A stretch of 64,000 nucleotides of DNA from Paenibacillus sp. GTDB taxonomy: Bacteria; Bacillota; Bacilli; Paenibacillales; Paenibacillaceae. The translations under genes and the position numbers were made by a program. Position 1 is the stretch's first letter; the number at the start of each line of letters is the position of its first letter. The stretch is taken from NCBI GenBank assembly GCA_023512345.1, contig JAILZT010000028.1, positions 1 to 64,000 on the forward strand, given 5' to 3'. Under the pieces are notes generated by a model. The model made no database searches. It had not been told where the DNA came from and saw nothing but the letters and a program-made list of their open reading frames with translations. Shown piece after piece: positions 9,033-18,389 of the stretch.

Positions 9033-10175
9033 TTAATTTGTTGTTCGATAAGGCAAAATCACGTACATGCTTTGGCTTTCATCGAGTGGCTTAAGAATAA
9101 TAGGGCTCATCATTCCGGTAAATGCGATTACAAGCTGCTCGCTTTCGACAACTTTAAGCACATCCAGCATATATTTGGAGTTGAAAGATATTTTTAACGG
9201 TTCTCCTTTGAAATCAATAACTTCGAGTTCTTCCCGGACTTTACCCAGCTCAGAGGAACTGGAAGAAATCTCAATGCCACCATTATCGAGCGTTTGGAGA
9301 CGAACAATATTCGTTTTTTCCTCCCGGGACAGCAAATAAGCCCGATCTATAGATTCACTAAGTTTTTTTGTGTCTAAAGTTAGTTCTGTTTTGTAGGCTG
9401 TTGGAATAATCCTAGAAGTATCCGGATAAATTCCGTCCAATATACGCGAATAAAATAAGACTTTGTCGATTTTGAAAAGTACTTGGTTATCGGCAACCAC
9501 TATATCTACGAGCATATTTTGATCCGGAATAATCTTACTTAGCTCATTGAGCGTTTTTCCGGCAATAACAACATTTCCAAAACGAACATTTTCAGTTCCA
9601 TCCAAACGAGCAGCTCTTGTAGCCAGGCGGTGGCGGTCTGTAGCCGTAAATTTAAATTCTCCATCGGCTAAATTCCACAGAATGCCTGTCAAAATCGGTG
9701 TCGTTTCTTGAGTTGAAATGGAAAATGCGGTTTGTTTAATCATATTTTTGAGCAGATCTCCAGGCAGAGAAATGGTCTCGTTTTCTTCAATGTTTGGTAA
9801 TACCGGGAATTCTTCAGGATCAAGGCCCACAATCTGAATTTCAGTAGCTCCAGAAGAAATATAGGTTTGAAAGCCTTCTTTGACTTCCATGTGAATTTCT
9901 TTGGAGGGCAGCTTCTTGATGATTTCAACGAAAAATTTAGCCGGCAGGACAACACTTCCCGGCTGCTCCACCTTCACAATAGTATGGCTATCACTTTCTG
10001 CAGGAATAAACGATTGGATGGAAATATCAGTATCACTGGCTGTTAGTGTAACGCCTTGATGACTAACCTCTAGTTTAATACCGGTAAGAATAGGGATCGT
10101 TGTTCTGCTGGATATAGCCTTGGATACGTGTTGTATGGATTCGTTAAGTTCATTTTTAAGAATGCTGATTTTCAT
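9033..10175 (-). CDS. dnaN: DNA polymerase III beta sliding clamp
   Basis: Processivity clamp of the replicase, 380 residues, with three beta-clamp repeats. It begins MKISILKNEL and ends with the clamp motif SQSMYVILPYRTTN, matching the conserved M-P-R C-terminal pattern. AGGAGTGA precedes the ATG. It is separated from dnaA by about 200 bases that contain the unwinding part of oriC. Confidence 0.98.
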   Translation of the reverse strand: MKISILKNELNESIQHVSKAISSRTTIPILTGIKLEVSHQGVTLTASDTDISIQSFIPAESDSHTIVKVEQPGSVVLPAKFFVEIIKKLPSKEIHMEVKEGFQTYISSGATEIQIVGLDPEEFPVLPNIEENETISLPGDLLKNMIKQTAFSISTQETTPILTGILWNLADGEFKFTATDRHRLATRAARLDGTENVRFGNVVIAGKTLNELSKIIPDQNMLVDIVVADNQVLFKIDKVLFYSRILDGIYPDTSRIIPTAYKTELTLDTKKLSESIDRAYLLSREEKTNIVRLQTLDNGGIEISSSSSELGKVREELEVIDFKGEPLKISFNSKYMLDVLKVVESEQLVIAFTGMMSPIILKPLDESQSMYVILPYRTTN

Positions 10176-10268
10176 AACTTCACTCCTAGCTGAAAAATTG
10201 GGGGAACCTGTGACTTGTTTGAGTTGCTTTCGGACGTGCTTATAGATGATGAATTATTATAGTTATTT

Positions 10269-10361
10269 AATAGTATTAGTAGTAGGGGCCCTGAATATGT
10301 GGATAACCCGCTGAACCCGCATAAAATTAAGCCTATTCACATGTGTATAGATTGTGCATAG
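10269..10361 (-). other. oriC unwinding element between dnaA and dnaN
   Basis: Read in the dnaA direction: near-consensus boxes (10353-10361, 10342-10350, and one on the other strand at 10333-10341, each one mismatch), a perfect box TTATCCACA (10306-10298), a GC-rich GGGCCCC spacer, then CTACTACTAATACTATTA (10285-10268), a run of DnaA-trio-like triplets, and AT-rich DNA. This is the arrangement of the Bacillus basal unwinding system. Function is inferred. Confidence 0.7.
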
Positions 10362-10374
10362 GCTCTTTACATCC

Positions 10375-11721
10375 TTAGGAAGGATTTTTAATTTTTTCAG
10401 CAAGGTTATGGACCACTTTATACAGCTCCTGATCGACCTTTAAAGATTGTGTGATTTTGTCATGGGCATGAATAACGGTTGTATGGTCACGTCCCCCAAA
10501 GGCCTCTCCTATTTTTGGTAAGGAGTAGTCTGTTAACTCCCTGGAAAGGTACATGGCGATCTGACGTGGAAAAGCAACGGCTTTCGTACGTTTTCTAGCT
10601 TTGAAATCTTCCATGCGCAGGTTGTAATACTCGCCGACTTTCGCTTGAATATCCCCGATTGTAATCATTTTTGGACGACTGGAAGGAATAATATCCTTCA
10701 AAGCTTCTGAAGCCAAATGAGTGGTGACATCCTGATTTGTAAGGGATGAATAGGCTACAACCCGTATCAGTGCACCTTCCAGCTCCCGAATGTTCGAGTC
10801 AATTTGACTGGCAATATACATCATCGCCTCATTGGGTATATCCAAGTTCTCCGCTTTGGCTTTCTTACGCAAAATTGCAATCCGCGTCTCCAGATCTGGC
10901 GGCTGAATGTCCGTTATAAGACCCCATTCAAACCGGGAACGCAGCCGTTCTTCCAGGGTTGGTATTTCCTTAGGTGGACGGTCACTGGAGATAATAATTT
11001 GCTTGCGCTCTTCGTGCAGTGCATTGAACGTATGAAAAAACTCTTCCTGTGTCGACTCTTTGCCGGCCAGAAATTGAATATCATCAATAAGCAAAATATC
11101 AACATTGCGATATTTGTTACGAAAGCTTTCACCGCGATTGTCACGGATAGAGTTAATAAATTCATTAGTGAATTTCTCAGATGAGATATAAATCACCTTA
11201 TTACTAGGGTTATGCTCCAAAACGTAATGGCCGATAGCATGCATTAAATGGGTCTTGCCAAGACCAACACCCCCATACAAAAACAGAGGATTATATGCTT
11301 TGGCTGGCGCTTCCGCTACGGCTAGGGATGCCGCATGCGCAAAACGGTTGCCGGAACCAATAACGAACGTATCGAACGTATATTTTGGATTGAGCAAATG
11401 TGTTTGTGCTTCTTCACGCGATACAGCGGGCTGAGGGGCGGTTAGTTGCACTATAGGCTCGGAGGGCTTGCTCTCTTCAATAACAAATTTGACGTCAACC
11501 TGTTTCCCGGTGACTTCGTAAACCGTAGCGCCTACCAATTTGGTGTAACGGCTCTCAAGCCATTCCACAGCAAACGTTGTAGGGGCCGAAATTATGAGAA
11601 CCTGTGAGCCGAAAGTCATAGCTTTCGTAGCTTTAAACCAGGTATCAAAGCTCGGTTTGCTTAATTTGGTTTGAATAATTGATAAAATTTGCTGCCATAA
11701 TTCGGAAGTATGGCTGTCCAC
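10375..11721 (-). CDS. dnaA: Chromosomal replication initiator DnaA
   Basis: AAA+ initiator of 448 residues that binds DnaA boxes and melts oriC. Domain I is at the N-terminus (LWQQILSIIQTKLSKPSFDTWFK), Walker A GGVGLGKTHL is near residue 150, Walker B LLIDDIQFL near 210, and the C-terminal DNA-binding signature GGRDHTTVIHA near 415. The start is GTG at 11721 with AAAGGAGTGA upstream. DnaA boxes crowd its upstream region, consistent with autoregulation. Confidence 0.98.
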   Translation of the reverse strand: MDSHTSELWQQILSIIQTKLSKPSFDTWFKATKAMTFGSQVLIISAPTTFAVEWLESRYTKLVGATVYEVTGKQVDVKFVIEESKPSEPIVQLTAPQPAVSREEAQTHLLNPKYTFDTFVIGSGNRFAHAASLAVAEAPAKAYNPLFLYGGVGLGKTHLMHAIGHYVLEHNPSNKVIYISSEKFTNEFINSIRDNRGESFRNKYRNVDILLIDDIQFLAGKESTQEEFFHTFNALHEERKQIIISSDRPPKEIPTLEERLRSRFEWGLITDIQPPDLETRIAILRKKAKAENLDIPNEAMMYIASQIDSNIRELEGALIRVVAYSSLTNQDVTTHLASEALKDIIPSSRPKMITIGDIQAKVGEYYNLRMEDFKARKRTKAVAFPRQIAMYLSRELTDYSLPKIGEAFGGRDHTTVIHAHDKITQSLKVDQELYKVVHNLAEKIKNPS

Positions 11722-11803
11722 AGACTGTCACTCCTTTAAATCTTCCAAATGTGGCAGAAGCCATGAAGTGGAAATGTCGAAGAAAATAAATTGATGGTGA
11801 ACT

Positions 11804-12186
11804 TTATCCCCAGTACGCAATAAGTGGAGACAAAAAAATATGGATAAATTTGAATTGTTCACAACGTTATCCACAGCTTGTTGATAAAATAGCGAACAAA
11901 CAAATCTATTCACATTCAAAAGTAATACCATCATAGCAAAACAACCCCTGTTTTTCAATGACTGCGGACATTTTATCCACAAATTCAATCACTTGTGTAT
12001 AAATATTAAGAACACCACTACATATTGTTGATAATATGTTCATGGTTCGACAGCATACGTCAACTTCTCAATTTTTTTATACACAGGTTGTGCTCATCTG
12101 CGGATACTCGACTTTATTTTTTAGTAACAGGTGGATAACTAATAAGTCCTGTGGATTAGTTTTTATTATTAAAAAGCTGTGGATAA
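11804..12186. other. oriC DnaA-box cluster upstream of dnaA
   Basis: The 676-base gap between dnaA and rpmH is AT-rich and full of DnaA boxes. Perfect matches to TTATNCACA (either strand) are at 11867-11875, 11973-11981, 11994-12002, 12077-12085 and 12178-12186. One-mismatch boxes are at 11804-11812, 11839-11847, 11855-11863, 11906-11914, 12130-12138 and 12150-12158. The dnaA promoter must lie here on the minus strand; I could not fix it. With the element between dnaA and dnaN this makes a bipartite origin. Confidence 0.9.
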
Positions 12187-12226
12187 TTACTTATCTTATA
12201 TAGAAGAGGTGAGTGAGGGGACATGG

Positions 12227-12256
12227 TTGACTTTTATTGATAAAATATGTTTTAAT
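12227..12256 (+). promoter_or_regulatory. Probable rpmH promoter
   Basis: TTGACT (12227-12232), an 18-base spacer and TTTAAT (12251-12256) face rpmH about 140 bases away. A hairpin GTCC...GGAC (about 12318-12335) lies in the resulting leader. Confidence 0.5.
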
Positions 12257-12397
12257 ATATAAAGGTGTTTTCTGTGGTGATTTGTCTCCAAATGAAATGA
12301 TGATACTGTAGATACTGTCCCTACTAAAGGACGGCTCAGCCCGTTTTTGCTTATAAGACAGTAAAGTAATTTAGTTCCTGTAAGGGAGGTGCAATAC

Positions 12398-12532
12398 ATG
12401 AGACCGACGTTCAGACCGAATGTTAGCAAACGCAAAAAGGTGCATGGTTTTCGCAAAAGAATGAGCACGAAAAACGGCCGTAAAGTGCTGGCAGCTCGCC
12501 GCTTGAAAGGCAGAAAATCTTTGAGTGCGTAA
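12398..12532 (+). CDS. rpmH: 50S ribosomal protein L34
   Basis: A 44-residue, very basic protein starting MRPTFRPNVSKRKKVHGF and ending RRLKGRKSLSA, the L34 pattern. GGGAGGT precedes the ATG by about 8 bases. It sits immediately on the rightward side of oriC in the conserved rpmH-rnpA-yidC-jag order. The MRPTFRPN start replaces the commoner MKRTFQPN. Confidence 0.97.
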   Translation: MRPTFRPNVSKRKKVHGFRKRMSTKNGRKVLAARRLKGRKSLSA

Positions 12533-12545
12533 GTTAGGCCACTAA

Positions 12546-12569
12546 GGGACCACTACGGTGGTCTTTTTT
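12546..12569 (+). terminator. rpmH terminator
   Basis: GACCAC (12548-12553), loop TACG, GTGGTC (12558-12563), then T6. It would separate rpmH from rnpA at least partly. Confidence 0.85.
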
Positions 12570-12620
12570 AAAATATAAGAATCTATATGTTCTACAATAT
12601 AAATGATCCTTATATTTCTC

Positions 12621-12670
12621 CGAGAAACGGATGCCGTCCTTTTGAGGACTGCGTAGCCGTTTCTTCTTGC
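12621..12670 (+). repeat. Palindromic intergenic repeat, rpmH-rnpA copy
   Basis: AGAAACGG (12623-12630) pairs with CCGTTTCT, and an inner CCGTCC pairs with GGAC, giving a long hairpin followed by a T-rich stretch. It is nearly the same as 59845-59894. The rest of 12571-12895 holds a second weak hairpin with ATCCCC/GGGGAT arms near 12687-12740 but no gene that I can support. Confidence 0.65.
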
Positions 12671-12895
12671 TGTATAGGATTCAGAATCCCCGCAGAGTTT
12701 GGTTTACGCTTCCAGCGTTTGCGCCACTTTGTGGGGATATTTCATTTTTGAAAAGGAATTCTAAAAGTTCATTAAAAAAGAGGTAGGATAATGATCCGAT
12801 GGATATCGCCGTTTATACCTAACCTTGAATGACTATACTATTAGAAGGAAAAATTCCGGAGAGCTGTAATTCGGCTTTTAAATAAGGAGATTCTC

Positions 12896-13246
12896 GTGCG
12901 CAAAAGTTTACGATTACGAAACCGTTCCGACTTCAGCCGCGTATACCGCCATGGGAAGTCATTTGCGAATCATCAATTTGTAGTTTATTGGTTCAGCAAA
13001 AAAGAGGTGGATCGCTTCCGGTTGGGCGTGTCGGTCAGTAAGAAGGTCGGAAATGCAGTTGTCCGGAACCGAATGAGAAGATTGGTGAAGGAAATTGTCC
13101 GCCATCATGAAACTGAGATCGCCGATGGACTAGACATGGTATTTATCGTTAGAAAAGGGGCTCTGTCAATGGAATACGCAGAACTCGAAAAAAGTGCGCT
13201 GCATGTACTGCGTAAAGCCAAGCTGTTAAAGGCTTCCCGCAAATAA
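12896..13246 (+). CDS. rnpA: Ribonuclease P protein component
   Basis: Protein subunit of RNase P, 116 residues, which supports 5' maturation of tRNAs by the RNA subunit. The RNR signature is visible in GNAVVRNRMRRLVKE near residue 60, and RLGVSVSKKVG precedes it. The start is GTG at 12896 with TAAGGAGA 6-7 bases upstream. Confidence 0.97.
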   Translation: MRKSLRLRNRSDFSRVYRHGKSFANHQFVVYWFSKKEVDRFRLGVSVSKKVGNAVVRNRMRRLVKEIVRHHETEIADGLDMVFIVRKGALSMEYAELEKSALHVLRKAKLLKASRK

Positions 13247-13332
13247 CTTAGGGCTAAGAGGCTTGTTTATTTGTAGTGATTATTATGGTATGATTTACGG
13301 TGCAAAGGAATGTTTATGAGAGGGGTTTTGAA

Positions 13333-14238
13333 GTGTCTGTAATGAAGACTAGACGGGGAAAATGGATCCTTGTCATTGCTGTGTTGATGTTGTCGTTACT
13401 TGTATTGTCGGGATGCTCGTCATCAACCACAGTAACGCACACTACGGAGGATTTGAAGAATGGGGGCTTTTGGCAGAGTAATGTAGTTTACTATTTTGCG
13501 ATAGCGCTTGATACGTTTGCCAAGTGGTTTAATGGACAATATGGTTTAGCCGTACTAGTGATGGTTATTATTGTCCGCACGCTGATTCTGCCGCTTACTA
13601 TGAAGCAGGTGAAGAGCTCGCGTGCGATGCAAGCCATCCAGCCGGAACTCCAGAAGATCCAGAAAAAATATAAAGACACACCTGAAAAGGTGCAGCAAGA
13701 AACCATGAGATTGTTCCAGGAGAACAAAGTTAATCCTATGGCCGGCTGTCTTCCTTTAATTGTTCAAATGCCGATTTTTATCGCTCTCTACAATTCTATT
13801 TATTACAACCCAAGCTTGCGGGAGCATGACTTCCTTTGGCTGCAACTCGGTGAACCGGATAAGTTATTTATACTGCCGGTACTTGCTGCTCTGACAACAT
13901 TTATCCAAACTAAAATGATGACCAAAATGAACCCGATGCAACAACAGGGTCCGATGCAATTCATGATGATGATATATCCAGTTCTGATTTTCGTTATGTC
14001 TTACAATTTCCCAGCAGCGTTACCTTTGTACTGGGTATACAGTAATATTTACACCATTGTTCAGAACTATTTCTTATACCGCAATAACGACAAGATTCAA
14101 TTGGCTGTTGCAGGAGTTGGAACCGTCCAAGACGGTCCAAATCTAGTGAAGAGCAAGAATAATTCCAACAAAGGTACTGCAGGCGCTGCTAAGAATAGCA
14201 GCGGCAAAGGACCCAAGGAGGGCAAAAAGTCAAAATGA
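13333..14238 (+). CDS. yidC: Membrane protein insertase YidC/SpoIIIJ
   Basis: Inserts and folds inner-membrane proteins. A lipoprotein signal peptide ends in VLSGC near residue 28, so it is a lipid-anchored Gram-positive YidC1-type protein. The insertase core starts near 60 (AKWFNGQYGLAVLVMVIIVR) and has five membrane segments with the PLTMKQ and NPMAGCLPLIVQ motifs. A basic C-terminal tail follows. The frame opens at 13300, but GAGAGGGG best serves the GTG at 13333 (301 residues). It overlaps jag by four bases. Confidence 0.95.
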   Translation: MSVMKTRRGKWILVIAVLMLSLLVLSGCSSSTTVTHTTEDLKNGGFWQSNVVYYFAIALDTFAKWFNGQYGLAVLVMVIIVRTLILPLTMKQVKSSRAMQAIQPELQKIQKKYKDTPEKVQQETMRLFQENKVNPMAGCLPLIVQMPIFIALYNSIYYNPSLREHDFLWLQLGEPDKLFILPVLAALTTFIQTKMMTKMNPMQQQGPMQFMMMIYPVLIFVMSYNFPAALPLYWVYSNIYTIVQNYFLYRNNDKIQLAVAGVGTVQDGPNLVKSKNNSNKGTAGAAKNSSGKGPKEGKKSK

Positions 14239-14969
14239 GCAAAGCCGTCGCGACAGGGAAAACCATTGAAGAAGCTGTAGAACGTGGACTTACTGAACTT
14301 AAAGTGAACAGGGACCGGGTAACGGTCAACGTACTAGAGCAACCGTCAAGAGGATTCCTGGGATTGATCGGTGTAAAAGCAGCTAAGGTGGAACTTACCT
14401 TACTGCCTGAAAATACACCGTTCTCAGCGGCGAGTTCTCCGTCACTGCCTCAGCAGTCAACCAGAGAGAGCAAACAAGAGGTCGTCGGCGGTGTGCCGCG
14501 GCAAGATTCCGGACATCCGGCAGAAGAAGCTTATCAAGAAGCAATCAACTTCATTGTTGATGTTGCGAAGAGCATGGGACTTACCGTAGAAGTAGAAATC
14601 GTCCATACTAAGGAATCAACTACCCTGCAAATATCAGGCCCCGATTTGGGATTGCTGATTGGCAGAAGAGGACAAACTCTGGATGCTTTGCAATACTTGG
14701 CTAATATCGTAGCGAATAGATATTCGGATAGCTTCATCCGGCTCGTGCTGGATGCAGAAAACTTCCGGGAACGGCGTAAGAAAACGTTGGAAGAACTGGC
14801 CGACCGTTTGGCTGGCCGCGTGGTTCGTACACGTAAAGAGGTTGTACTTGAACCTATGTCACCTCAGGAGCGTAAGATCATTCATTCCAGATTGCAGGAT
14901 CACCGGCAAGTGAATACCCTCAGTAAGGGTGAAGATCCGAACCGCCGCGTCGTTATAACTTTGAAGTAA
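14235..14969 (+). CDS. jag: RNA-binding protein Jag/KhpB (SpoIIIJ-associated)
   Basis: A 244-residue protein with three parts: a Jag_N domain (1-55, ATGKTIEEAVERGL...GFLGLIGVKAAKV), a low-complexity linker, then KH (LLIGRRGQTLDALQYL, about 135-160) and R3H (MSPQERKIIHSRLQ...NRRVVI) domains. It is part of the KhpA/KhpB RNA-binding complex linked to cell-wall synthesis. It is translationally coupled to yidC through an ATGA overlap. Confidence 0.95.
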   Translation: MSKAVATGKTIEEAVERGLTELKVNRDRVTVNVLEQPSRGFLGLIGVKAAKVELTLLPENTPFSAASSPSLPQQSTRESKQEVVGGVPRQDSGHPAEEAYQEAINFIVDVAKSMGLTVEVEIVHTKESTTLQISGPDLGLLIGRRGQTLDALQYLANIVANRYSDSFIRLVLDAENFRERRKKTLEELADRLAGRVVRTRKEVVLEPMSPQERKIIHSRLQDHRQVNTLSKGEDPNRRVVITLK

Positions 14970-14983
14970 GACTATATGGCTGC

Positions 14984-15023
14984 AATGACTCCTTGACCAC
15001 TATAAGGGGTCATTGTTTTTTTA
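14984..15023 (+). terminator. jag terminator
   Basis: AATGAC-T-CCTT (14984-14994) pairs with AAGG-G-GTCATT (15004-15014), followed by a T-rich run. It closes the rnpA-yidC-jag unit. Confidence 0.8.
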
Positions 15024-15069
15024 GAATAGGCGTATGATTTAATAGACAGAGATAGGGGTGAAAGGCATC

Positions 15070-16446
15070 ATGCTTAGTGACACTATTGCTGCTGTATCCA
15101 CAGCGTTAGGCGAGGGAGGGATAGCCATCATCCGAGTGAGCGGTCCCGAGGCTATATCTCAAGTAGCGCCTTTATTCCGCAGCCGGATATCCTTAAATGA
15201 GGTAGAATCACACACGGTTCATTATGGACATATCGTAAGCCCAAGTGACGGAGATAATATTGAAGAAGTACTGGTAACTGTAATGAAAGCTCCCCGGTCC
15301 TTTACTACTGAGGATGTTGTGGAGATTAGTGCACATGGTGGAGTGATATCGGTAAGACGAGTTATGGATCTGTTACTGCAGCAGGATATTCGCCTCGCGG
15401 AACCCGGTGAATTCACAAAGCGGGCTTTTTTAAATGGACGTATCGATTTATCACAGGCAGAGGCTGTTATTGACCTTATTCGCTCCAAGTCTGATCGAGC
15501 TTTTTCTATGGCACTTAAGCAAGTAAGCGGATCTTTATCTCAACGTATCCATGATTTAAGACAGAGTCTCATTGAGACATTGGCCCATATTGAAGTGAAT
15601 ATTGATTACCCAGAGCATGATGTAGAATCCCTTACTTCTGAGTTTATTAAAACCAAGAGCCGTGAAGGAATGGATGGCATTAATAAGCTTTTAAAAACTG
15701 CAAATGAAGGTAAAATTCTTCGCGAGGGGATCACGACGGCTATCATTGGAAGGCCTAATGTTGGAAAATCCTCATTGCTGAATGCTCTTGCTCGTGATAA
15801 TAAAGCGATTGTGACAGATATCCCAGGAACGACAAGAGATGTTATTGAAGAGTATGTTACCATTAATAATATACCGCTTAAGCTGCTGGACACCGCCGGG
15901 ATACGGGAAACGATGGATGTGGTTGAAAAAATAGGTGTCGAACGTTCAAGAGCTGCTTTTAATGAAGCGGACCTTATTTTGCTGGTGCTGAACGCTAATG
16001 AACCCCTGCATGAGGATGAATTGGCTTTAATGGAACAAATCAGCGGTAGACAAGTCTTAGTCATCATGAATAAAATGGACTTACCGTCCAAACTAGATCA
16101 GGATGTATTGCATCGATATTTTGAACCGACGAATATTGTGCCTATGTCTGTTATTGAAGAGGAAGGTCTCGACAAACTGGAAGATGCTATTTCGACACTC
16201 TTTTTCGGCGGCAAGCTGGAATCTGGTGACTTGACATATGTCAGCAACGTAAGACACATTGCTTTGCTTAAGAAGGCGTATCAATCTCTACAAGATGCTT
16301 ATGATGCGGCAGAAATGCTTGTCCCTATTGATATGATTCAAATAGATGTAAGACTTGCCTGGGAGCAATTAGGTGAGATTGTGGGCGATACGGCTGCAGA
16401 TTCCCTGCTTGATCAAATATTCTCGCAATTTTGTTTAGGAAAATAA
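15070..16446 (+). CDS. mnmE: tRNA modification GTPase MnmE
   Basis: GTPase that, with MnmG, makes the 5-carboxymethylaminomethyl group on wobble U34 of tRNAs. An N-terminal folate-binding domain begins SDTIAAVSTALGEGGIAI. The G domain has GRPNVGKSSLLN, DIPGTTRD, DTAG and NKMD. The protein ends in the catalytic FCLGK, i.e. CxGK. The frame opens at GTG 15058, but AGGGGTGA serves the ATG at 15070; length 458, as in B. subtilis. mnmG follows by 53 bases. Confidence 0.97.
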   Translation: MLSDTIAAVSTALGEGGIAIIRVSGPEAISQVAPLFRSRISLNEVESHTVHYGHIVSPSDGDNIEEVLVTVMKAPRSFTTEDVVEISAHGGVISVRRVMDLLLQQDIRLAEPGEFTKRAFLNGRIDLSQAEAVIDLIRSKSDRAFSMALKQVSGSLSQRIHDLRQSLIETLAHIEVNIDYPEHDVESLTSEFIKTKSREGMDGINKLLKTANEGKILREGITTAIIGRPNVGKSSLLNALARDNKAIVTDIPGTTRDVIEEYVTINNIPLKLLDTAGIRETMDVVEKIGVERSRAAFNEADLILLVLNANEPLHEDELALMEQISGRQVLVIMNKMDLPSKLDQDVLHRYFEPTNIVPMSVIEEEGLDKLEDAISTLFFGGKLESGDLTYVSNVRHIALLKKAYQSLQDAYDAAEMLVPIDMIQIDVRLAWEQLGEIVGDTAADSLLDQIFSQFCLGK

Positions 16447-16499
16447 TCAAATCAAATTAGAAGCTTTAGCTTCATAGAACATTTAGGAGGAGACAGGAC

Positions 16500-18386
16500 A
16501 TGAGTTATAACGGAGGCAACTATGATGTAATCGTCATTGGCGCCGGTCATGCCGGCTGCGAAGCCGCATTGGCAGCAGCTCGAATGGGCTGCAGTACGCT
16601 GATGATTACAATTAACCTGGATATGGTTGCATTTATGCCCTGCAATCCATCCATAGGCGGACCGGCTAAAGGACATGTAGTGCGCGAAATTGATGCACTT
16701 GGCGGTGAAATGGGCCGTAATATTGATAAGACTTTTATTCAACTGCGTATGTTGAATACAGGGAAGGGTCCGGCAGTTCACGCTCTGCGAGCACAAGCGG
16801 ATAAGTACCTTTATCAGCACGCGATGAAAGAAACTATGGAAAAAACACCAAATCTGACTTTACGTCAAGGAATGGTTGAAACGCTGATTGTTGAAGACGG
16901 ACGTTGTGCCGGTGTGATCACCAAAACAGGAACATCATATCACAGTAAAACGGTTATACTAACCACTGGAACTTATCTGCGTGGTAAGGTAATTATGGGA
17001 GAATTGACTTATGAGAGTGGACCTAATAATCAACAGCCGTCTGTTAGATTAGCAGAAAACTTGCGTGAATTAGGTTTTGATCTGGTGCGCTTCAAGACCG
17101 GAACACCACCGCGGGTTCACAAGGATACCATTGATTTCACTAAAACTGAAATTCAACCGGGAGACGACAAACCTAAATTTTTCTCCTTTGAGACGAAGTC
17201 TTCCCAAAATGAACAGCTTCCATGCTGGTTAACTTATACCTCTGATGTAACACACCAGATCATTAATGATAACCTGCACCGAGCTCCAATGTTTACAGGT
17301 ATTATTGAAGGAACAGGTCCGCGTTACTGCCCTTCTATAGAAGATAAAATAGTGCGTTTTAGCGATAAATCTAAGCATCAAATTTTCTTGGAACCTGAAG
17401 GTAAAAACACATCGGAATACTATGTACAAGGGTTGTCTACCAGCCTTCCTGAAGATGTGCAGCTAGCAGTTCTTCGTTCCATTCCCGGAATGGAGAAGGT
17501 AGAAATGATGCGTAACGGTTATGCGATAGAATATGACGCAATGGTTCCTACCCAGTTGTGGCCATCACTGGAAACCAAACGTCTTCCAGGCTTGTTCACC
17601 GCCGGACAGATTAATGGCACCTCAGGTTATGAAGAGGCAGCAGGTCAAGGTGTTATGGCTGGGATCAATGCAGCCCGTAAAGTACAAGATAAAGAACCTG
17701 TAGTTCTTGATCGTTCACAAGGATATATCGGTGTACTAATTGATGACCTAGTTACTAAAGGCACGAATGAACCTTATCGTTTGCTGACTTCCCGTGCGGA
17801 ATACCGTTTATTGTTACGTCATGACAATGCTGATTTGCGTCTAACACCTATTGGTTACGATATTGGCCTAATCCCTCAACAACGTTTCGATACTTTCACA
17901 GAAAAGAAGAATCGAGTAGATCAAGAGGTTAAACGTCTGCAAGAAACTAAAGTGAAGCCTGTAGAGGTTAACTCCATCCTTGAGGGAATGCAATCTGCAC
18001 CTATAGTAGATGGAAGCAATCTGCTCACATTAATGCGCCGTCCGGAGCTTGATTATACTTTGGTTGATATCGTGTCCCCATCACCGGTAGAACTAGATGA
18101 AGATATGAAAGAGCAGGTTGGTATTCAAATTAAGTATGCTGGATATATTGAAAAGCAACTGCAACATGTTGAGCGTTTACAAAAGATGGAGAAGAAAAAA
18201 ATACCGGATGATATTGATTATTCCGATATTCACGGGCTAGCTATTGAAGCACGTCAAAAGCTGACTAAAATCCGTCCGATATCTATTGGTCAAGCATCGC
18301 GTATCTCTGGAGTAACACCCGCAGACGTTTCAATACTTCTTGTTTATTTGGAACACTATAACCGAGTAACAGCGGCGAAAGGATAA
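16500..18386 (+). CDS. mnmG: tRNA uridine-5-carboxymethylaminomethyl modification enzyme MnmG
   Basis: FAD-dependent partner of MnmE, 628 residues. The N-terminal dinucleotide motif VIGAGHAGCEAALAAARMG is followed by MPCNPSIGGPAKGH and GLFTAGQINGTSGYEEAAGQG, all MnmG hallmarks. AGGAGG precedes the ATG. It is followed by rsmG after three bases, so the two are coupled. Confidence 0.98.
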   Translation: MSYNGGNYDVIVIGAGHAGCEAALAAARMGCSTLMITINLDMVAFMPCNPSIGGPAKGHVVREIDALGGEMGRNIDKTFIQLRMLNTGKGPAVHALRAQADKYLYQHAMKETMEKTPNLTLRQGMVETLIVEDGRCAGVITKTGTSYHSKTVILTTGTYLRGKVIMGELTYESGPNNQQPSVRLAENLRELGFDLVRFKTGTPPRVHKDTIDFTKTEIQPGDDKPKFFSFETKSSQNEQLPCWLTYTSDVTHQIINDNLHRAPMFTGIIEGTGPRYCPSIEDKIVRFSDKSKHQIFLEPEGKNTSEYYVQGLSTSLPEDVQLAVLRSIPGMEKVEMMRNGYAIEYDAMVPTQLWPSLETKRLPGLFTAGQINGTSGYEEAAGQGVMAGINAARKVQDKEPVVLDRSQGYIGVLIDDLVTKGTNEPYRLLTSRAEYRLLLRHDNADLRLTPIGYDIGLIPQQRFDTFTEKKNRVDQEVKRLQETKVKPVEVNSILEGMQSAPIVDGSNLLTLMRRPELDYTLVDIVSPSPVELDEDMKEQVGIQIKYAGYIEKQLQHVERLQKMEKKKIPDDIDYSDIHGLAIEARQKLTKIRPISIGQASRISGVTPADVSILLVYLEHYNRVTAAKG

Positions 18387-18389
18387 ATA

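Noticed and set aside
11728..11988. 86-residue minus-strand frame in the origin
   Set aside because: It lies over the DnaA-box cluster and lacks a ribosome site; a chance frame.
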